This document shows, one piece after another, positions 15,486 through 24,157 of a stretch of 64,000 bases of DNA (position 1 is the stretch's first letter; every line of letters begins with the position of its first letter). The translations under genes and the position numbers were made by a program. This DNA is from CAZRIP01 sp964600165 (lineage in GTDB: Bacteria > Elusimicrobiota > Elusimicrobia > UBA1565 > UBA9628). Below the pieces are notes generated by a model. The model ran no database searches. It was not told where the DNA came from and was given only the letters and a program-made list of their open reading frames with translations. The stretch lies in NCBI GenBank assembly GCA_964600165.1, contig CAZRIP010000002.1:1-64000 (forward strand). Reading direction: 5' to 3'.

Positions 15486-16844
15486 ATGCCGTACGCGTAT
15501 CCGACGCAAAAGACGGGCACCTCGCAGGACCTGTTCACGATCATCACCAAGGCCTCCGAGCGGCATATCGAGGCCAACCACATCGAGCTGCCGGTGAAGA
15601 CCGCATGGCAGCGGCGGGCGATGGAGCCGCCGTTCCTGCTGCTCGGCGCGGCGGTCTCAAAGCTGCTCGAGGCCCTGCCGGCGCGCGTCGGCCTCAAATT
15701 TCACGATAAGCTTTTCTCGGGCTTGGCGAGCCCCAGGCATTATCCTTTCGACGCCGCCTCCCCGGTCGTCGCTCGGGCGGCCGCGCTCGCGCGCAAGGGC
15801 AACGTCTCTCCCTCGCTGCTCGCGCTCGTCTCCCATCCGCCCGTCATGGGCGACCTGGCGCACCTCAACTTCGAGCTCGTGCGCCACGCGACGCTCGCTT
15901 TGGCCGCCATCCGCGCAAGCTCGTGCCGCCCGCGGCTTCTCGTCGCCGTCGATCCGTTCGCGCTCGACACGATCCCGGTCTGGCAAGAAGGCCTCTACGC
16001 GGGCTTCATGGGGACGTATCATCTGGGCTTCGATCGCCTGAGTCTCGGACGCGGCGCGTTGAGCCGTGCCTTGATCGGGCCCGCGTCCTGGGACCGATTG
16101 CCCCACCGTCTGATCCGCCTCCTTTCGACGGGCGGCGAGGCCGGCATGGTGCTCGCGGGGGGAGTGCCGGCGACGACGCGCGCGCTTTACGCCGCGCGCG
16201 AGTGGGTCTCCCGCTGCCGGCGGCGCAGCCCCGACCGCGGCGAGCCCGCAAAGATCATGGCGCGCCTGCGCGCGCTGCCCGGCTTTCCTGACTTCGAGCG
16301 GCAGGGGCCGCATGGCCCGGCGCTCGCCAAGAGCGCGGCGCGCCTGACCGAGGCCTGGGCGATGGCGACGCTCGCGGGCGTCTTCGGCGNNNNNNNNNNT
16401 GCGCTGCCGCTGACTCTGCTTTCGACGTACCTGCCGTTCGCCCTGCCGCGAGGCGTCTTCGGCGGCGTGGAGGATTGCGTCTCCACGGGCCGCTTATCGG
16501 GCGTCGCGCGCGAGCGGCTCTCGGAGCTGCTGCGGGCGCTCGGGCTCGGCGCGGCCGAGGCCGCGGGGCCGCTCAAAGAATTTGAAGGGGAGCTCGCGCG
16601 CGAGACCCCGTATCGAGCCCGTTTTTTCACGACGGTCGTCGCGCGCGCGCTGCGCCGGCGCCCGATGCTGATCTTGCCGATCGCGCATCGGCTCGAAGGC
16701 GGGCTCGGCGTCGAGGCGCGGGAGGCGTGGCTGCTGTCGTCCTGCGGCCCGGGCCGGGCGGCGGGTGAGCGCGGCGACGGCTCCCGATTCGAAGGAACGC
16801 TCGCGGAATTCGCCGAGGCGTTCGGCAAGGAGAACTTCCGGTGA
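15486..16844 (+). CDS. Hypothetical protein interrupted by an assembly gap
   Basis: I do not recognise this family. The frame codes for about 452 residues, of which four are unknown because of ten Ns at 16390-16399; the frame is kept across the gap only if the gap length is right. No signal peptide is seen. There are hydrophobic stretches near LLALVSHPPVMGDLAHLNF and LPLTLLSTYLPFALP, but none is clearly transmembrane. The segment HYPFDAASPVV and later RPMLILPIAH are candidate active-site loops. The stop overlaps the start of the amidinotransferase-like gene (GTGA), so the two are translated together and may act in one pathway. Confidence 0.7.
   Translation: MPYAYPTQKTGTSQDLFTIITKASERHIEANHIELPVKTAWQRRAMEPPFLLLGAAVSKLLEALPARVGLKFHDKLFSGLASPRHYPFDAASPVVARAAALARKGNVSPSLLALVSHPPVMGDLAHLNFELVRHATLALAAIRASSCRPRLLVAVDPFALDTIPVWQEGLYAGFMGTYHLGFDRLSLGRGALSRALIGPASWDRLPHRLIRLLSTGGEAGMVLAGGVPATTRALYAAREWVSRCRRRSPDRGEPAKIMARLRALPGFPDFERQGPHGPALAKSAARLTEAWAMATLAGVFGXXXXALPLTLLSTYLPFALPRGVFGGVEDCVSTGRLSGVARERLSELLRALGLGAAEAAGPLKEFEGELARETPYRARFFTTVVARALRRRPMLILPIAHRLEGGLGVEAREAWLLSSCGPGRAAGERGDGSRFEGTLAEFAEAFGKENFR
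16390..16399. other. Assembly gap (10 Ns)
   Basis: Ten N characters inside a coding region. Ten may be a placeholder length, so the gene could contain more sequence here than is shown. Confidence 0.99.
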
Positions 16845-17740
16845 GCCACCAGATCTATCGGACCGTCCAGGACCTCAAAGGCTTCTCGCTCAAGAACTGC
16901 CCCGCCATGCCCGATCCCGCGCGCGTGCTGATGTGCGCGCCCGAGCACTTCGACGTGCTCGAGGTCAAAAATCCTTTCATGGCGGGGCAAGTCGGCCGCG
17001 TCGACCGCGCGCTCGCGCGCAAGCAGTGGGAGGAAGTGCGGGCGGCCTTCGAGGCGGCCGGCAAGCCGGTGGCCCTGATGGACGCGGTCCCGGGCCTCGA
17101 GGACATGACGTTCTGCGCGAATACCGGCCTCGTCGGCGTCACGCCGCAGATGGAGCGCGTCTGCGTGACGAGCCAAATGCGCCATTCTTCCCGAAAAAGG
17201 GAAGTACCGGCCGTCGAGGCCTGGTTCAAGTCCCAGGGGTATCGGATCGCGCGTTTGAAGGACTCCTCGCACGCGTTCGAGGGCGCCGGGGACGCGCTAT
17301 GGCATCCGGGCAAGCGCCTCTTGTGGGGAGGCTACGGCTTTCGCTCGGACGCGGAGGTTTACGACGACGTCGCGCGCGCCTTCGAGTCGCCCGTCGTCTT
17401 GCTCAAGCTCGTCAACGAGCGCTTCTACCATCTCGACACCTGCTTCTGCCCCCTGACTTCGGAGGCGGTCTTGATCTATCCCTCGGCCTTCGACGGGCAG
17501 AGCCTCGAGTTGATCCTCAAGATCTTCCCGGTCGTCTTGACCGCGGGCGAGTCCGAGGCGGTGCGGTTCATGGCCTGCAACGCCGCCGTCGTCGACGGCA
17601 AGACGGCGATCCTGCAGCGCGGCGCCTCGGGCGTCGCGCGCCACATGTCCGTGATGGGGCTCAAGGTCATCGAGGTCGACACCGGCGAGTTCATGAAGTC
17701 GGGAGGCAGCGTGTACTGCCTCAAGAACTTCGTCTACTGA
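16841..17740 (+). CDS. Amidinotransferase / dimethylarginine dimethylaminohydrolase-like protein
   Basis: Member of the guanidine-modifying superfamily (arginine deiminase, DDAH, amidinotransferases) that attacks guanidinium carbons through a Cys. The conserved His is in YHLDTCFCPL near residue 190 and the nucleophile Cys in GGSVYCLKN near residue 294. The acidic and Asn positions of the N-terminal repeat fit GLEDMTFCANTGL near 85-97. The 299-residue length matches the group. Substrate cannot be read; arginine or a methylated arginine is most likely. The GTG start overlaps the upstream stop by 4 bases. The upstream unknown gene is the only close partner and could supply or process the substrate. 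Confidence 0.85.
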   Translation: MSHQIYRTVQDLKGFSLKNCPAMPDPARVLMCAPEHFDVLEVKNPFMAGQVGRVDRALARKQWEEVRAAFEAAGKPVALMDAVPGLEDMTFCANTGLVGVTPQMERVCVTSQMRHSSRKREVPAVEAWFKSQGYRIARLKDSSHAFEGAGDALWHPGKRLLWGGYGFRSDAEVYDDVARAFESPVVLLKLVNERFYHLDTCFCPLTSEAVLIYPSAFDGQSLELILKIFPVVLTAGESEAVRFMACNAAVVDGKTAILQRGASGVARHMSVMGLKVIEVDTGEFMKSGGSVYCLKNFVY

Positions 17741-17743
17741 CCG

Positions 17744-18538
17744 ATGATCGGGGCCTGGCTCCTGCTCGCCTGCTTGGGCGCGCGCGCCGCGGAGACCTCC
17801 GGGCTTCCGGACGCCGCCGTCCGGCGCGTCGCGGCTCTCGAGCGGGAGATCTCGAAGGAGCGCTTCGGCAGGGTCCTGCTCGCGGAGACCGCCGGCGTGC
17901 CGAGGCGCGCGGTTGAGGGCGCGTCGGTCGTCGCCTATCGCGGCGCGCCGCCGGCCGTCGTGTTCGATCTCGACCGCCTCGCCTCTGAAAGCGAATGGGA
18001 TCTGGAGCTCGCCTACGCGCGCGCGTTGTCTTACGCCGCGCAGGGCCTTTCCGTCGAGCTTGTGGAGTCCGACGAGAAGGCCTGGGCCGACGCCTTGGCT
18101 TGGGCCGTCGAGAAAGCTCGGGAGGACGCGGCGTTCTCCGCGAAGTTGCGCGGGGCGCTGCGCGCGCGCGCCGCCGACCCAGAGGCGCCTTCGGTCGGAG
18201 AGCTCGACCGCCTCTCGCGCTACGGCGCGCGGCTGCTCGAGTCCGTCGACTCGTTTTGCCTCGCCGTGGAGTCCGGCCGCCCCTGGAACAAGGAGGCCGT
18301 TTCGATGACCGCGTTGTCCGATTTCATCGACCGCTACGGACCGGGCTACGAGGCGATCGCGTTCCAGAAGGGGTCCCCTTACGCCCGCGCCGGCGAGCGC
18401 CGCTACCCGGCGGCCCTCTACGAGGCGGCTCTCGCGCTCAAGCCCGGCGGCGGCCTCGCGCCGATCCGCGAGGCGCTGGGGCCGCTCGAGACGGAGACGC
18501 TGCCCGAGCTGCGTCGCGCCCTCGAGCGGCTTAAGTGA
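17744..18538 (+). CDS. Exported hypothetical protein
   Basis: A 264-residue protein with a short signal peptide (GAWLLLACLGARA) and a mostly helical, charged mature part. A single Cys lies near residue 180 (SFCLAVES). The sequence RRYPAALYEAALALKPGGG near residue 215-230 looks like a TPR-type helix. No family is recognised. It starts 3 bases after the amidinotransferase-like stop, so it is probably the third gene of that transcript. Confidence 0.65.
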   Translation: MIGAWLLLACLGARAAETSGLPDAAVRRVAALEREISKERFGRVLLAETAGVPRRAVEGASVVAYRGAPPAVVFDLDRLASESEWDLELAYARALSYAAQGLSVELVESDEKAWADALAWAVEKAREDAAFSAKLRGALRARAADPEAPSVGELDRLSRYGARLLESVDSFCLAVESGRPWNKEAVSMTALSDFIDRYGPGYEAIAFQKGSPYARAGERRYPAALYEAALALKPGGGLAPIREALGPLETETLPELRRALERLK

Positions 18539-18540
18539 TT

Positions 18541-18549
18541 TGATATACT
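18541..18549 (+). promoter_or_regulatory. Extended -10 of the 18557 gene
   Basis: TGATATACT, followed by 7 bases and the ATG at 18557. It is close to the perfect extended -10 and in the leaderless arrangement. Confidence 0.55.
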
Positions 18550-18556
18550 AGCGTCC

Positions 18557-18868
18557 ATGCCGCGACGATTCCTGCTGAGCCTGCTCATGCTGCTCTTGGC
18601 GCTGCCGCTGCTCGCCGCCGACGGCGCCCCCGTCAAGAAAAAGAAGAAGAAAAAAGCCGATCCTTACGAGAACAGCAAGTACAAGTCTTATAAGGTCCTG
18701 ACGCCGGAAGAGGGCCATACCTACCGCTTCGACGACAAGGGCGATCCGATCGCGCCGCCGTCCAAGAAGAAGAAGGCCGCGAAAAAGAGGACGTCGGACG
18801 ACGGCGACTCGAAGACGGACTGCGCCGAGGGCGATACCTGCGGCGATACCGCCAAGTCGGGCGAGTAG
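18557..18868 (+). CDS. Small exported Lys-rich protein
   Basis: A 103-residue protein with a signal peptide (FLLSLLMLLLALPLLA). The mature part has two lysine runs (KKKKKKK and KKKKAAKKR) around a central YKVLTPEEGHTYRFDDKG segment, and a C-terminal acidic tail with two Cys (DCAEGDTCGD). It may bind polyanions such as nucleic acid or polysaccharide, or hold a disulfide. No family is recognised. It has its own promoter and is followed 10 bases later by a small membrane protein gene. Confidence 0.7.
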   Translation: MPRRFLLSLLMLLLALPLLAADGAPVKKKKKKKADPYENSKYKSYKVLTPEEGHTYRFDDKGDPIAPPSKKKKAAKKRTSDDGDSKTDCAEGDTCGDTAKSGE

Positions 18869-18878
18869 CGGCGCGGCG

Positions 18879-19055
18879 GTGAAGAACCACGGCCTGCGCT
18901 GGCTGAACTTGATCCTCTCGGTCGCCTTCTTGCTCAAATCGGTGTTCGGCGCGACGACGACCTGGTCGGTCGCGGGCTTCTTCGTCTTCGGCGCGGTGTG
19001 GTATTTCCTGACTTGGCGCCGGACGCGCGAGCTCGACGCGACGCGCCCGCGCTAG
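18879..19055 (+). CDS. Small membrane protein
   Basis: GTG-started frame of 58 residues with two hydrophobic segments (LNLILSVAFLLKSVFG and SVAGFFVFGAVWYFLTW) and a basic, charged C-terminus. This gives a two-helix inner-membrane protein. It lies between two genes with short spacing and its stop overlaps the next GTG (TAGTG), which supports translation. No family is recognised. Confidence 0.6.
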   Translation: MKNHGLRWLNLILSVAFLLKSVFGATTTWSVAGFFVFGAVWYFLTWRRTRELDATRPR

Positions 19056-19567
19056 TGGACTGGTCGCCGTTTCGCGTCGCCGCGGCCGGCGCGCCCGTCG
19101 CGCGCGCGCGCGGCCTCAACGGTCCGGACGGCCTGGGCGATCGCTTGCGCACGGCGGCCTTCGCCGAAAAGCAGGCCGCGGCCGCGTTTCACTGGGCGGT
19201 CAAAAATCTCGGCGACGCCGGCGAAGATTTGCGCGCCTCTTGGGCGCGCTTCGCGGCCGAGGAAGAGAAGCACTACGGCTGGATTATGACGCGGATGACG
19301 GCCCTGAATATCGACCCGGCCGCGCGCGAGGTCTCGGACTCGCTATGGCGATCCCTTTGCGCGGCGGAAACGGCGGGCCAATTCTGCGCGCTGATGGTCG
19401 CGGCCGAGGATCGCGGACGCCAGGCCGAGCGGGCCTTCGTGTCCCTGCTGGCCGGGCGCGATCCCGAGTCGGCGGAGATCTTCAGGCGGATCGCCGACGA
19501 GGAGGACGAGCACATAGCCCGGCAGACTACTGGCAGGGCGGGAGATTGCGGCCCGAGTAATCCGTGA
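19055..19567 (+). CDS. Ferritin-like diiron-fold protein
   Basis: A 170-residue, mostly helical protein with two repeats of the ferritin-like pattern. The first is EKQAAAAFHWAV with FAAEEEKHYGWI (E...ExxH) and the second is AAEDRGRQAERAF with RIADEEDEHI (E...ExxH), giving the four carboxylates and two His of a diiron site. Relatives include rubrerythrin-like and tRNA-modifying hydroxylase-like proteins; which applies is unclear. The GTG at 19055 is favoured by its one-base overlap with the previous stop; an upstream GTG at 18998 is possible. The 3' end overlaps the convergent gene by 41 bases. Confidence 0.8.
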   Translation: MDWSPFRVAAAGAPVARARGLNGPDGLGDRLRTAAFAEKQAAAAFHWAVKNLGDAGEDLRASWARFAAEEEKHYGWIMTRMTALNIDPAAREVSDSLWRSLCAAETAGQFCALMVAAEDRGRQAERAFVSLLAGRDPESAEIFRRIADEEDEHIARQTTGRAGDCGPSNP

Positions 19568-20384
19568 GGTCGGCGATCTCGAGCGCGGCGTTCTTGATCC
19601 GGAAGCCGTAGACCTTTCGGTTCAAAGTCCGGGCGACGTAGCCTTCCGCGAGCGTCTCGGCCCGAAACACCAGACTGTCGTCGTCCCAGCGCTCGTAGGT
19701 CTTGCCGCCCTCGATGTACTCCTCGAAGCTCTTGAGGGTCACCGCGTGGTCCATGCGCGGCTCCACGCCGCCGAAGCGCTCCTGGATGATCCTGGAGTAG
19801 ACGAAGCGATAGGTCTTGCCGTTGAGCGCGACGGCCGGCGCGGCGGAAAACGTGTTCCAAGCCAGCTCGCCCGTCGTCAGCTCGCGCTTGAAACCGGCGT
19901 CGTCCCATACTTTGATGCGGATGCGCTCGTTGTGCGTGATGCCGCCCCACACGGCGACTTGGGCATGGAAAAGATGCCCGTGGATCATTTTGTCCTGCCG
20001 GCTGCGCTCGGCCGGCATCCAATAGATCGCGGGGTCTCCCTCGACGGCGAAAGCGAAGAACCAGCCGGCGCCCAAGCCCTTGGCGAACGGGTCCTTGCTT
20101 CCGGTCATGTGGATCCGCATGCCGGCGGTCTCGAGCACGGTGGCGGAGTTGAAATAGGCTTCCTCGTTGGGCAGCGGGATCGGCTGGGCGACGAGGGGCT
20201 TCACCTCGCAGAGCGGTCGGCCTTCGACCGGCTTTTGGCCCTCGAGCGCGGCGCCGCGTTGGAATAAGAACGAGGCCGGCAGGGCGAGCGAAGCCGACGC
20301 GAAGGCGCTCGCCGATTCGGCGGACTGGGCCCGCGCCTGGGCAAGGGGCTGGACCGCCAGGAGCGCGGCTAGGACGATCTTCAT
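19527..20384 (-). CDS. Exported hypothetical protein
   Basis: A 285-residue exported protein: signal peptide (VLAALLAVQPLAQARA), then a low-complexity Ser/Ala segment and a beta-rich body with many aromatic residues (GWFFAFAVEGDPAIYWMP). Two Cys are seen, one near residue 59 (PLCEVKP) and one in the C-terminal CQ, and might pair. No catalytic motif or family is recognised. The minus-strand gene stands alone between a ferritin-like gene (convergent, overlapping) and the sugar transporter (divergent). A TATGCT or TATCCT box lies just before the ATG. Confidence 0.65.
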   Translation of the reverse strand: MKIVLAALLAVQPLAQARAQSAESASAFASASLALPASFLFQRGAALEGQKPVEGRPLCEVKPLVAQPIPLPNEEAYFNSATVLETAGMRIHMTGSKDPFAKGLGAGWFFAFAVEGDPAIYWMPAERSRQDKMIHGHLFHAQVAVWGGITHNERIRIKVWDDAGFKRELTTGELAWNTFSAAPAVALNGKTYRFVYSRIIQERFGGVEPRMDHAVTLKSFEEYIEGGKTYERWDDDSLVFRAETLAEGYVARTLNRKVYGFRIKNAALEIADLTDYSGRNLPPCQ

Positions 20385-20474
20385 CTAAGGATAGCATAGC
20401 CTCGATCCCCCGCCGGCGGCTGGGCCTACGGGACCTCGATCCTCGGACAAAAGGCCTATCCTGCCGCCGCAATT

Positions 20475-20483
20475 TGATAATCT
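20475..20483 (+). promoter_or_regulatory. Extended -10 of the xylFGH operon
   Basis: TGATAATCT, 7 bases before the xylF ATG at 20491. No obvious operator repeat is seen next to it. Confidence 0.5.
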
Positions 20484-20490
20484 CTCCGCG

Positions 20491-21522
20491 ATGAAGGCGC
20501 GCCTGGGCTTCGTCGTCCTTTCCTTCTTGTTGAGCGTCGCGCTGGGCCTGACGCTCTCGCGCCGGGGCGGGGAAGTCTCGACGGCGCATGCCAAGCCGCT
20601 GATCGGGCTGTCGCTCGACACCCTCAAAGAGGAGCGCTGGCAGGCCGATCGCGACCTCTTCGTCGCGCGCGCCGGAGAGCTCGGCGCCGACGTGCTCGTC
20701 CAGGCCGCCAACAGCGACGACACGAGGCAGATCCAGGACGTCGAAGCCCTGATCTCGCGGAAAGTGGACGCGCTCGTGATCGTGCCGCACAACGGCGCGG
20801 CGATGGCCAAGGCGGTCGGGCTCGCCCACGACGCGGGGATCCCGGTGATCGCTTACGACCGCATGATCCCGGACGCCGGAGTCGATCTTTACGTCAGCGT
20901 CGACCCGTACAAGGTCGGCGCGCTCCAGGCGCGGTTCCTTATCGACTACTTCAAAGGGAAGGGGCCCAAGAAGCTCGTGCGCATCAACGGCGCCAAGACC
21001 GACCCCAACGCCCATCTGGTCAAGAAAGGACAAGACGACGCCCTCGCGGCCGCGCCCTCGCTCAAGATCGTGCACGAGGACTGGGCCGAGGAATGGAAGC
21101 CCGAGAACGCCAAGAAGATAACACAGGCCGCGCTCACGCGCGTCGGCTCCTTCGACGCCGTGCTCGCCGCCAACGACGGCACGGCGGGCGGCGCGATCCA
21201 GGCGCTTTCGGAGGAAGGCCTCGCCGGCAAGGTCGTCGTGACGGGGCAGGACGCCGAGCTGGCCGCCTGCCAGCGCGTCTTGGCGGGGGTCCAATCCATG
21301 ACGATCTATAAGCCGCTCAAGAAGCTCGCGGCGCTGGCGGCCGAGGCCGCGGTGCGGCTGGCGAGCCGCCGGCCGGTGATCGCGAAGGAAGAGGTCGCCG
21401 ACGCGAAGGGTCCCGTGCCCGCGATCATGCTCGCGCCCGTCATCGCCACGAAAGAGAACATGCTCTCCACCGTCGTCGCCGACGGCTTTCATTCGCGCGA
21501 GGACGTCTTCCGCAAGCCTTGA
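20491..21522 (+). CDS. xylF: Periplasmic sugar-binding protein, xylose type
   Basis: Substrate-binding protein of a CUT2-family sugar ABC transporter. The 343-residue protein starts with a signal peptide or anchor (GFVVLSFLLSVALGLTLS). It has the XylF-like block GLSLDTLKEERWQADRDLF and VDALVIVPHNG, and later AANDGTAGGAIQAL and VTGQDAE, as in D-xylose-binding proteins. It delivers the sugar to the XylGH membrane complex. The stop overlaps the xylG ATG by one base. Xylose is the likeliest ligand, but no xylose isomerase or kinase is in the window, so another pentose or hexose is possible. Confidence 0.9.
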   Translation: MKARLGFVVLSFLLSVALGLTLSRRGGEVSTAHAKPLIGLSLDTLKEERWQADRDLFVARAGELGADVLVQAANSDDTRQIQDVEALISRKVDALVIVPHNGAAMAKAVGLAHDAGIPVIAYDRMIPDAGVDLYVSVDPYKVGALQARFLIDYFKGKGPKKLVRINGAKTDPNAHLVKKGQDDALAAAPSLKIVHEDWAEEWKPENAKKITQAALTRVGSFDAVLAANDGTAGGAIQALSEEGLAGKVVVTGQDAELAACQRVLAGVQSMTIYKPLKKLAALAAEAAVRLASRRPVIAKEEVADAKGPVPAIMLAPVIATKENMLSTVVADGFHSREDVFRKP

Positions 21523-23042
21523 TGAGCGCGACGCCGATCCTCGAGGCGCGCGGCGTCACCAAGCGCTTCGGCGGCGTGACCGCCTTGAAAGGGGTCAGCT
21601 TCGACTTGTTCCCGGGCGAGGTGCACGCCCTTTGCGGAGAGAACGGCGCCGGCAAGTCGACTCTCATCAAGCTCTTGACCGGCATCCATCCGCACGGCTC
21701 CTATGAAGGAGAGCTCGTCGTCTCAGGGGCGCCAACGCGCTTTCGCGGCGTGGCCGACGCCGAGGCCGCAGGGGTCGCCGCGATCTACCAGGAGCTCGCG
21801 CTCGTGCCCGAGATGACGGTGGCCGAGAACGTTTTCCTCGGAGCGGAGCCCGCGCGCGGCTTTCTCATCGACGGCGAGCGCATGCGGCGCGAGACGCGCG
21901 GGCTACTGGAGCGCTTCGGCCTCGACATCGACCCCGACGCCAAGGCCGGCGAGCTCGGCGTCGGGCGCCGGCAGCTCGTCGAGATCGTGAAAGCCCTTAG
22001 AAAAGACTCCCGCGTCCTGATCCTCGACGAGCCGACGGCGGCGTTGTCCGAGACGGAGGTCGACGTCCTGCTCGGCATCGTGCGCGGCTTGAAGAAAAAG
22101 GGCATCGCCTGCGTGTACATCTCCCACAAGCTGCGCGAGGTCTTCGCGCTCGCCGACCGCGTCACGGTCCTGCGCGACGGCGCCACGGTCCGGACGCTTT
22201 TAAAGGAAAAGACGGACGCCCAGGAAGTCATCAAGCTCATGGTCGGCCGCGAGATCGGGCAGCTCTTCCCGCGCAAGGCAACGCCGGTCGGCGCGGCGCT
22301 TTTGACGGTGGAAGGCCTCTCCGTCGCGCCCGCCCCCGAGCAGCCGCCGCTCCTGCGCGACGTCTCGTTCCAGGCGCGGGCGGGGGAGGTCCTCGGCATC
22401 GGAGGGCTCATGGGCGCCGGGCGCAGCGAGCTCTTGATGCACGTCTTCGGCGCGTGGGGCCATCGGCTCAAGGGAGCCATAAAGCTCCTCAACAAGGAGC
22501 TTGAGCCTCAGGACTGCTCCGCGAGTATTGCGCGCGGTTTGGCGCTCGTGACCGAGGACCGCCGACGCTACGGGTTGTTCATGGATAAAGACATCGCCTT
22601 CAACCTCTCGCTCTCGAGCCTTCTCGCGCTCAGCCGCGGCGGCATGATCGACGAGGAGCGCGAGCTCGCGCGCAACAAGGACGCGTCGGCCGCGCTCAAG
22701 GTGCGCGGGGCTTCCCTCGAGGGCCTCGTCAGCGCGCTTTCGGGCGGCAACCAGCAAAAGGTCGTGCTCGGGCGCGCGCTGATGACGGAGCCGAAGGTCG
22801 TCTTCCTCGACGAGCCGACGCGCGGCATCGACGTCGGCGCCAAGCTCGAGGTCTACGAGCTCGTCAACCGGCTGACGGCGGAAGGCAAGGCCGTCGTGCT
22901 CGTCTCGAGCGAGCTGCCCGAGCTCATCGGCATGAGCGATCGCGTCCTGATCCTGCATGAGGGCCGCGTCGGCGGGGAATTTTCCAAGAGCGAAGCGACG
23001 CCGGAGAAACTGATGGCCGCGGCGACGGGGAACGCGCTATGA
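21522..23042 (+). CDS. xylG: Sugar ABC transporter ATPase, xylose type
   Basis: Double ATP-binding cassette protein (506 residues) that powers the CUT2 transporter. The first cassette has Walker A GENGAGKST near residue 40-48 and Walker B RVLILDEPTAALSE. The second has a degenerate P-loop (GLMGAGRSELL) with signature LSGGNQQKV and Walker B VVFLDEPTRGIDV. One strong and one degenerate P-loop is normal in this family. The ATG at 21522 overlaps the xylF stop; a TTG three bases earlier is less likely. The stop overlaps xylH by 4 bases. Confidence 0.93.
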   Translation: MSATPILEARGVTKRFGGVTALKGVSFDLFPGEVHALCGENGAGKSTLIKLLTGIHPHGSYEGELVVSGAPTRFRGVADAEAAGVAAIYQELALVPEMTVAENVFLGAEPARGFLIDGERMRRETRGLLERFGLDIDPDAKAGELGVGRRQLVEIVKALRKDSRVLILDEPTAALSETEVDVLLGIVRGLKKKGIACVYISHKLREVFALADRVTVLRDGATVRTLLKEKTDAQEVIKLMVGREIGQLFPRKATPVGAALLTVEGLSVAPAPEQPPLLRDVSFQARAGEVLGIGGLMGAGRSELLMHVFGAWGHRLKGAIKLLNKELEPQDCSASIARGLALVTEDRRRYGLFMDKDIAFNLSLSSLLALSRGGMIDEERELARNKDASAALKVRGASLEGLVSALSGGNQQKVVLGRALMTEPKVVFLDEPTRGIDVGAKLEVYELVNRLTAEGKAVVLVSSELPELIGMSDRVLILHEGRVGGEFSKSEATPEKLMAAATGNAL

Positions 23043-24154
23043 AGTTTGGGCGCGAAGCGACCATGGCGGCGTCGCTCGCGGCGATCTTCGCCGTGTTCGC
23101 GATCCTCTCGCCGCAGTTCGTGAGCGCGCGCAACCTGTCGATGCTCGTCATCGAGCTCTCGATCACGGCCACGCTCGCGCTCGGGGTGTTCCTCATCATC
23201 TTGGCCGGGCACATCGATCTTTCGATCGGCAGCGGCGTGGGCCTGATCGGCGGCGTGGCGAGCGTGCTCGTCTTCCAGCATCATTGGCCGGCGCCGCTCG
23301 CGCTGCTCGCCGCGCTCGCGCTCGCCGTCGCGTTGTGGCTGGCGATGGGGGCGCTCGTGGTGACGCAGAGGATGCCGTCTTTCATCATCACGCTCGGCGG
23401 GCTGCTCGTATTCAAGGGATTATTCTGGCTCGTCATCCACAACGCCACCGTGCCGGTCTCCGTCGGCGGCGTCGCGAACCTCTACTCGCGCCTGACGACG
23501 TTCTATCTTCCGCCGTGGCTCGGCTACGCGCTGCTTCTCTTGGGAGTCGCCGCCGCGGTCCGCCGCAAGCTCGCGGCCGGCGCGCGGCGCCGCGCGCACG
23601 GCCTCGAGGCCGACGACGGCGAGACTTCGTTTTTGAAGCTCTTCGTTCTGGGACAAGCCGGGTTGTTGTTCGTGCTCACGATGAATCAGTTTCGCGGCGT
23701 GCCGCTGCCGGCGGTCATCCTGGCCCTCGTCGCGGGCGGCGCGGCCGTCCTCACGAGGCGCACGCGCTATGGGCGCTACCTTTACGCGATCGGCGGAAAC
23801 CACGAGGCCGCCGTCGTGTCGGGCTTGCCCGTGGACGCGGTCGTGATCGGAGCCTTCGGCGTGATGGGCGCCGTCGTCGCCGTCACCGGCTTCATGCAGA
23901 CCGCTTACGCCGGGGCCTCGACGACGACGGTCGGCGAGCTCATGGAGTTGGACGCCATCGCCGCCTGCGTGATCGGCGGGACGAGCTTGACGGGGGGGCG
24001 CGGCACGGCGCTGGGCGTCCTTTTCGGCGCGCTCATCATGGCGACGCTCCTCAACGGCATGACGCTGCTCGCCGTGTCGCCCGAGTTCAAGCTCATCGCG
24101 CGCGGGCTCGTGCTCGCGCTCGCGGTCTGGCTGGATACCCGCCGGAGCGCGTAG
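23039..24154 (+). CDS. xylH: Sugar ABC transporter permease, xylose type
   Basis: Inner-membrane permease of 371 residues with about ten hydrophobic segments. Family motifs are GHIDLSIGSGVGL near residue 60 and ELDAIAACVIGGTSLTGGRG near residue 305, both typical of CUT2 (RbsC/XylH) permeases. A soluble insertion with basic and acidic residues (RRKLAAGARRRAHG) near residue 175-190 matches the longer loop of XylH compared with RbsC. It is the last gene of the operon, starting within the xylG stop (ATGA). The convergent lipoprotein gene ends 3 bases later. Confidence 0.93.
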   Translation: MKFGREATMAASLAAIFAVFAILSPQFVSARNLSMLVIELSITATLALGVFLIILAGHIDLSIGSGVGLIGGVASVLVFQHHWPAPLALLAALALAVALWLAMGALVVTQRMPSFIITLGGLLVFKGLFWLVIHNATVPVSVGGVANLYSRLTTFYLPPWLGYALLLLGVAAAVRRKLAAGARRRAHGLEADDGETSFLKLFVLGQAGLLFVLTMNQFRGVPLPAVILALVAGGAAVLTRRTRYGRYLYAIGGNHEAAVVSGLPVDAVVIGAFGVMGAVVAVTGFMQTAYAGASTTTVGELMELDAIAACVIGGTSLTGGRGTALGVLFGALIMATLLNGMTLLAVSPEFKLIARGLVLALAVWLDTRRSA

Positions 24155-24157
24155 CCG

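Noticed and set aside
17187..17204. Hairpin CTTCCC-GAAAAA-GGGAAG as a terminator
   Set aside because: It lies inside the amidinotransferase-like coding frame and has no T-run; the codons are in good frame across it.
20491..24154. Complete xylose utilisation operon
   Set aside because: Only the transporter is present; no isomerase, kinase or XylR-type regulator is seen in the window.
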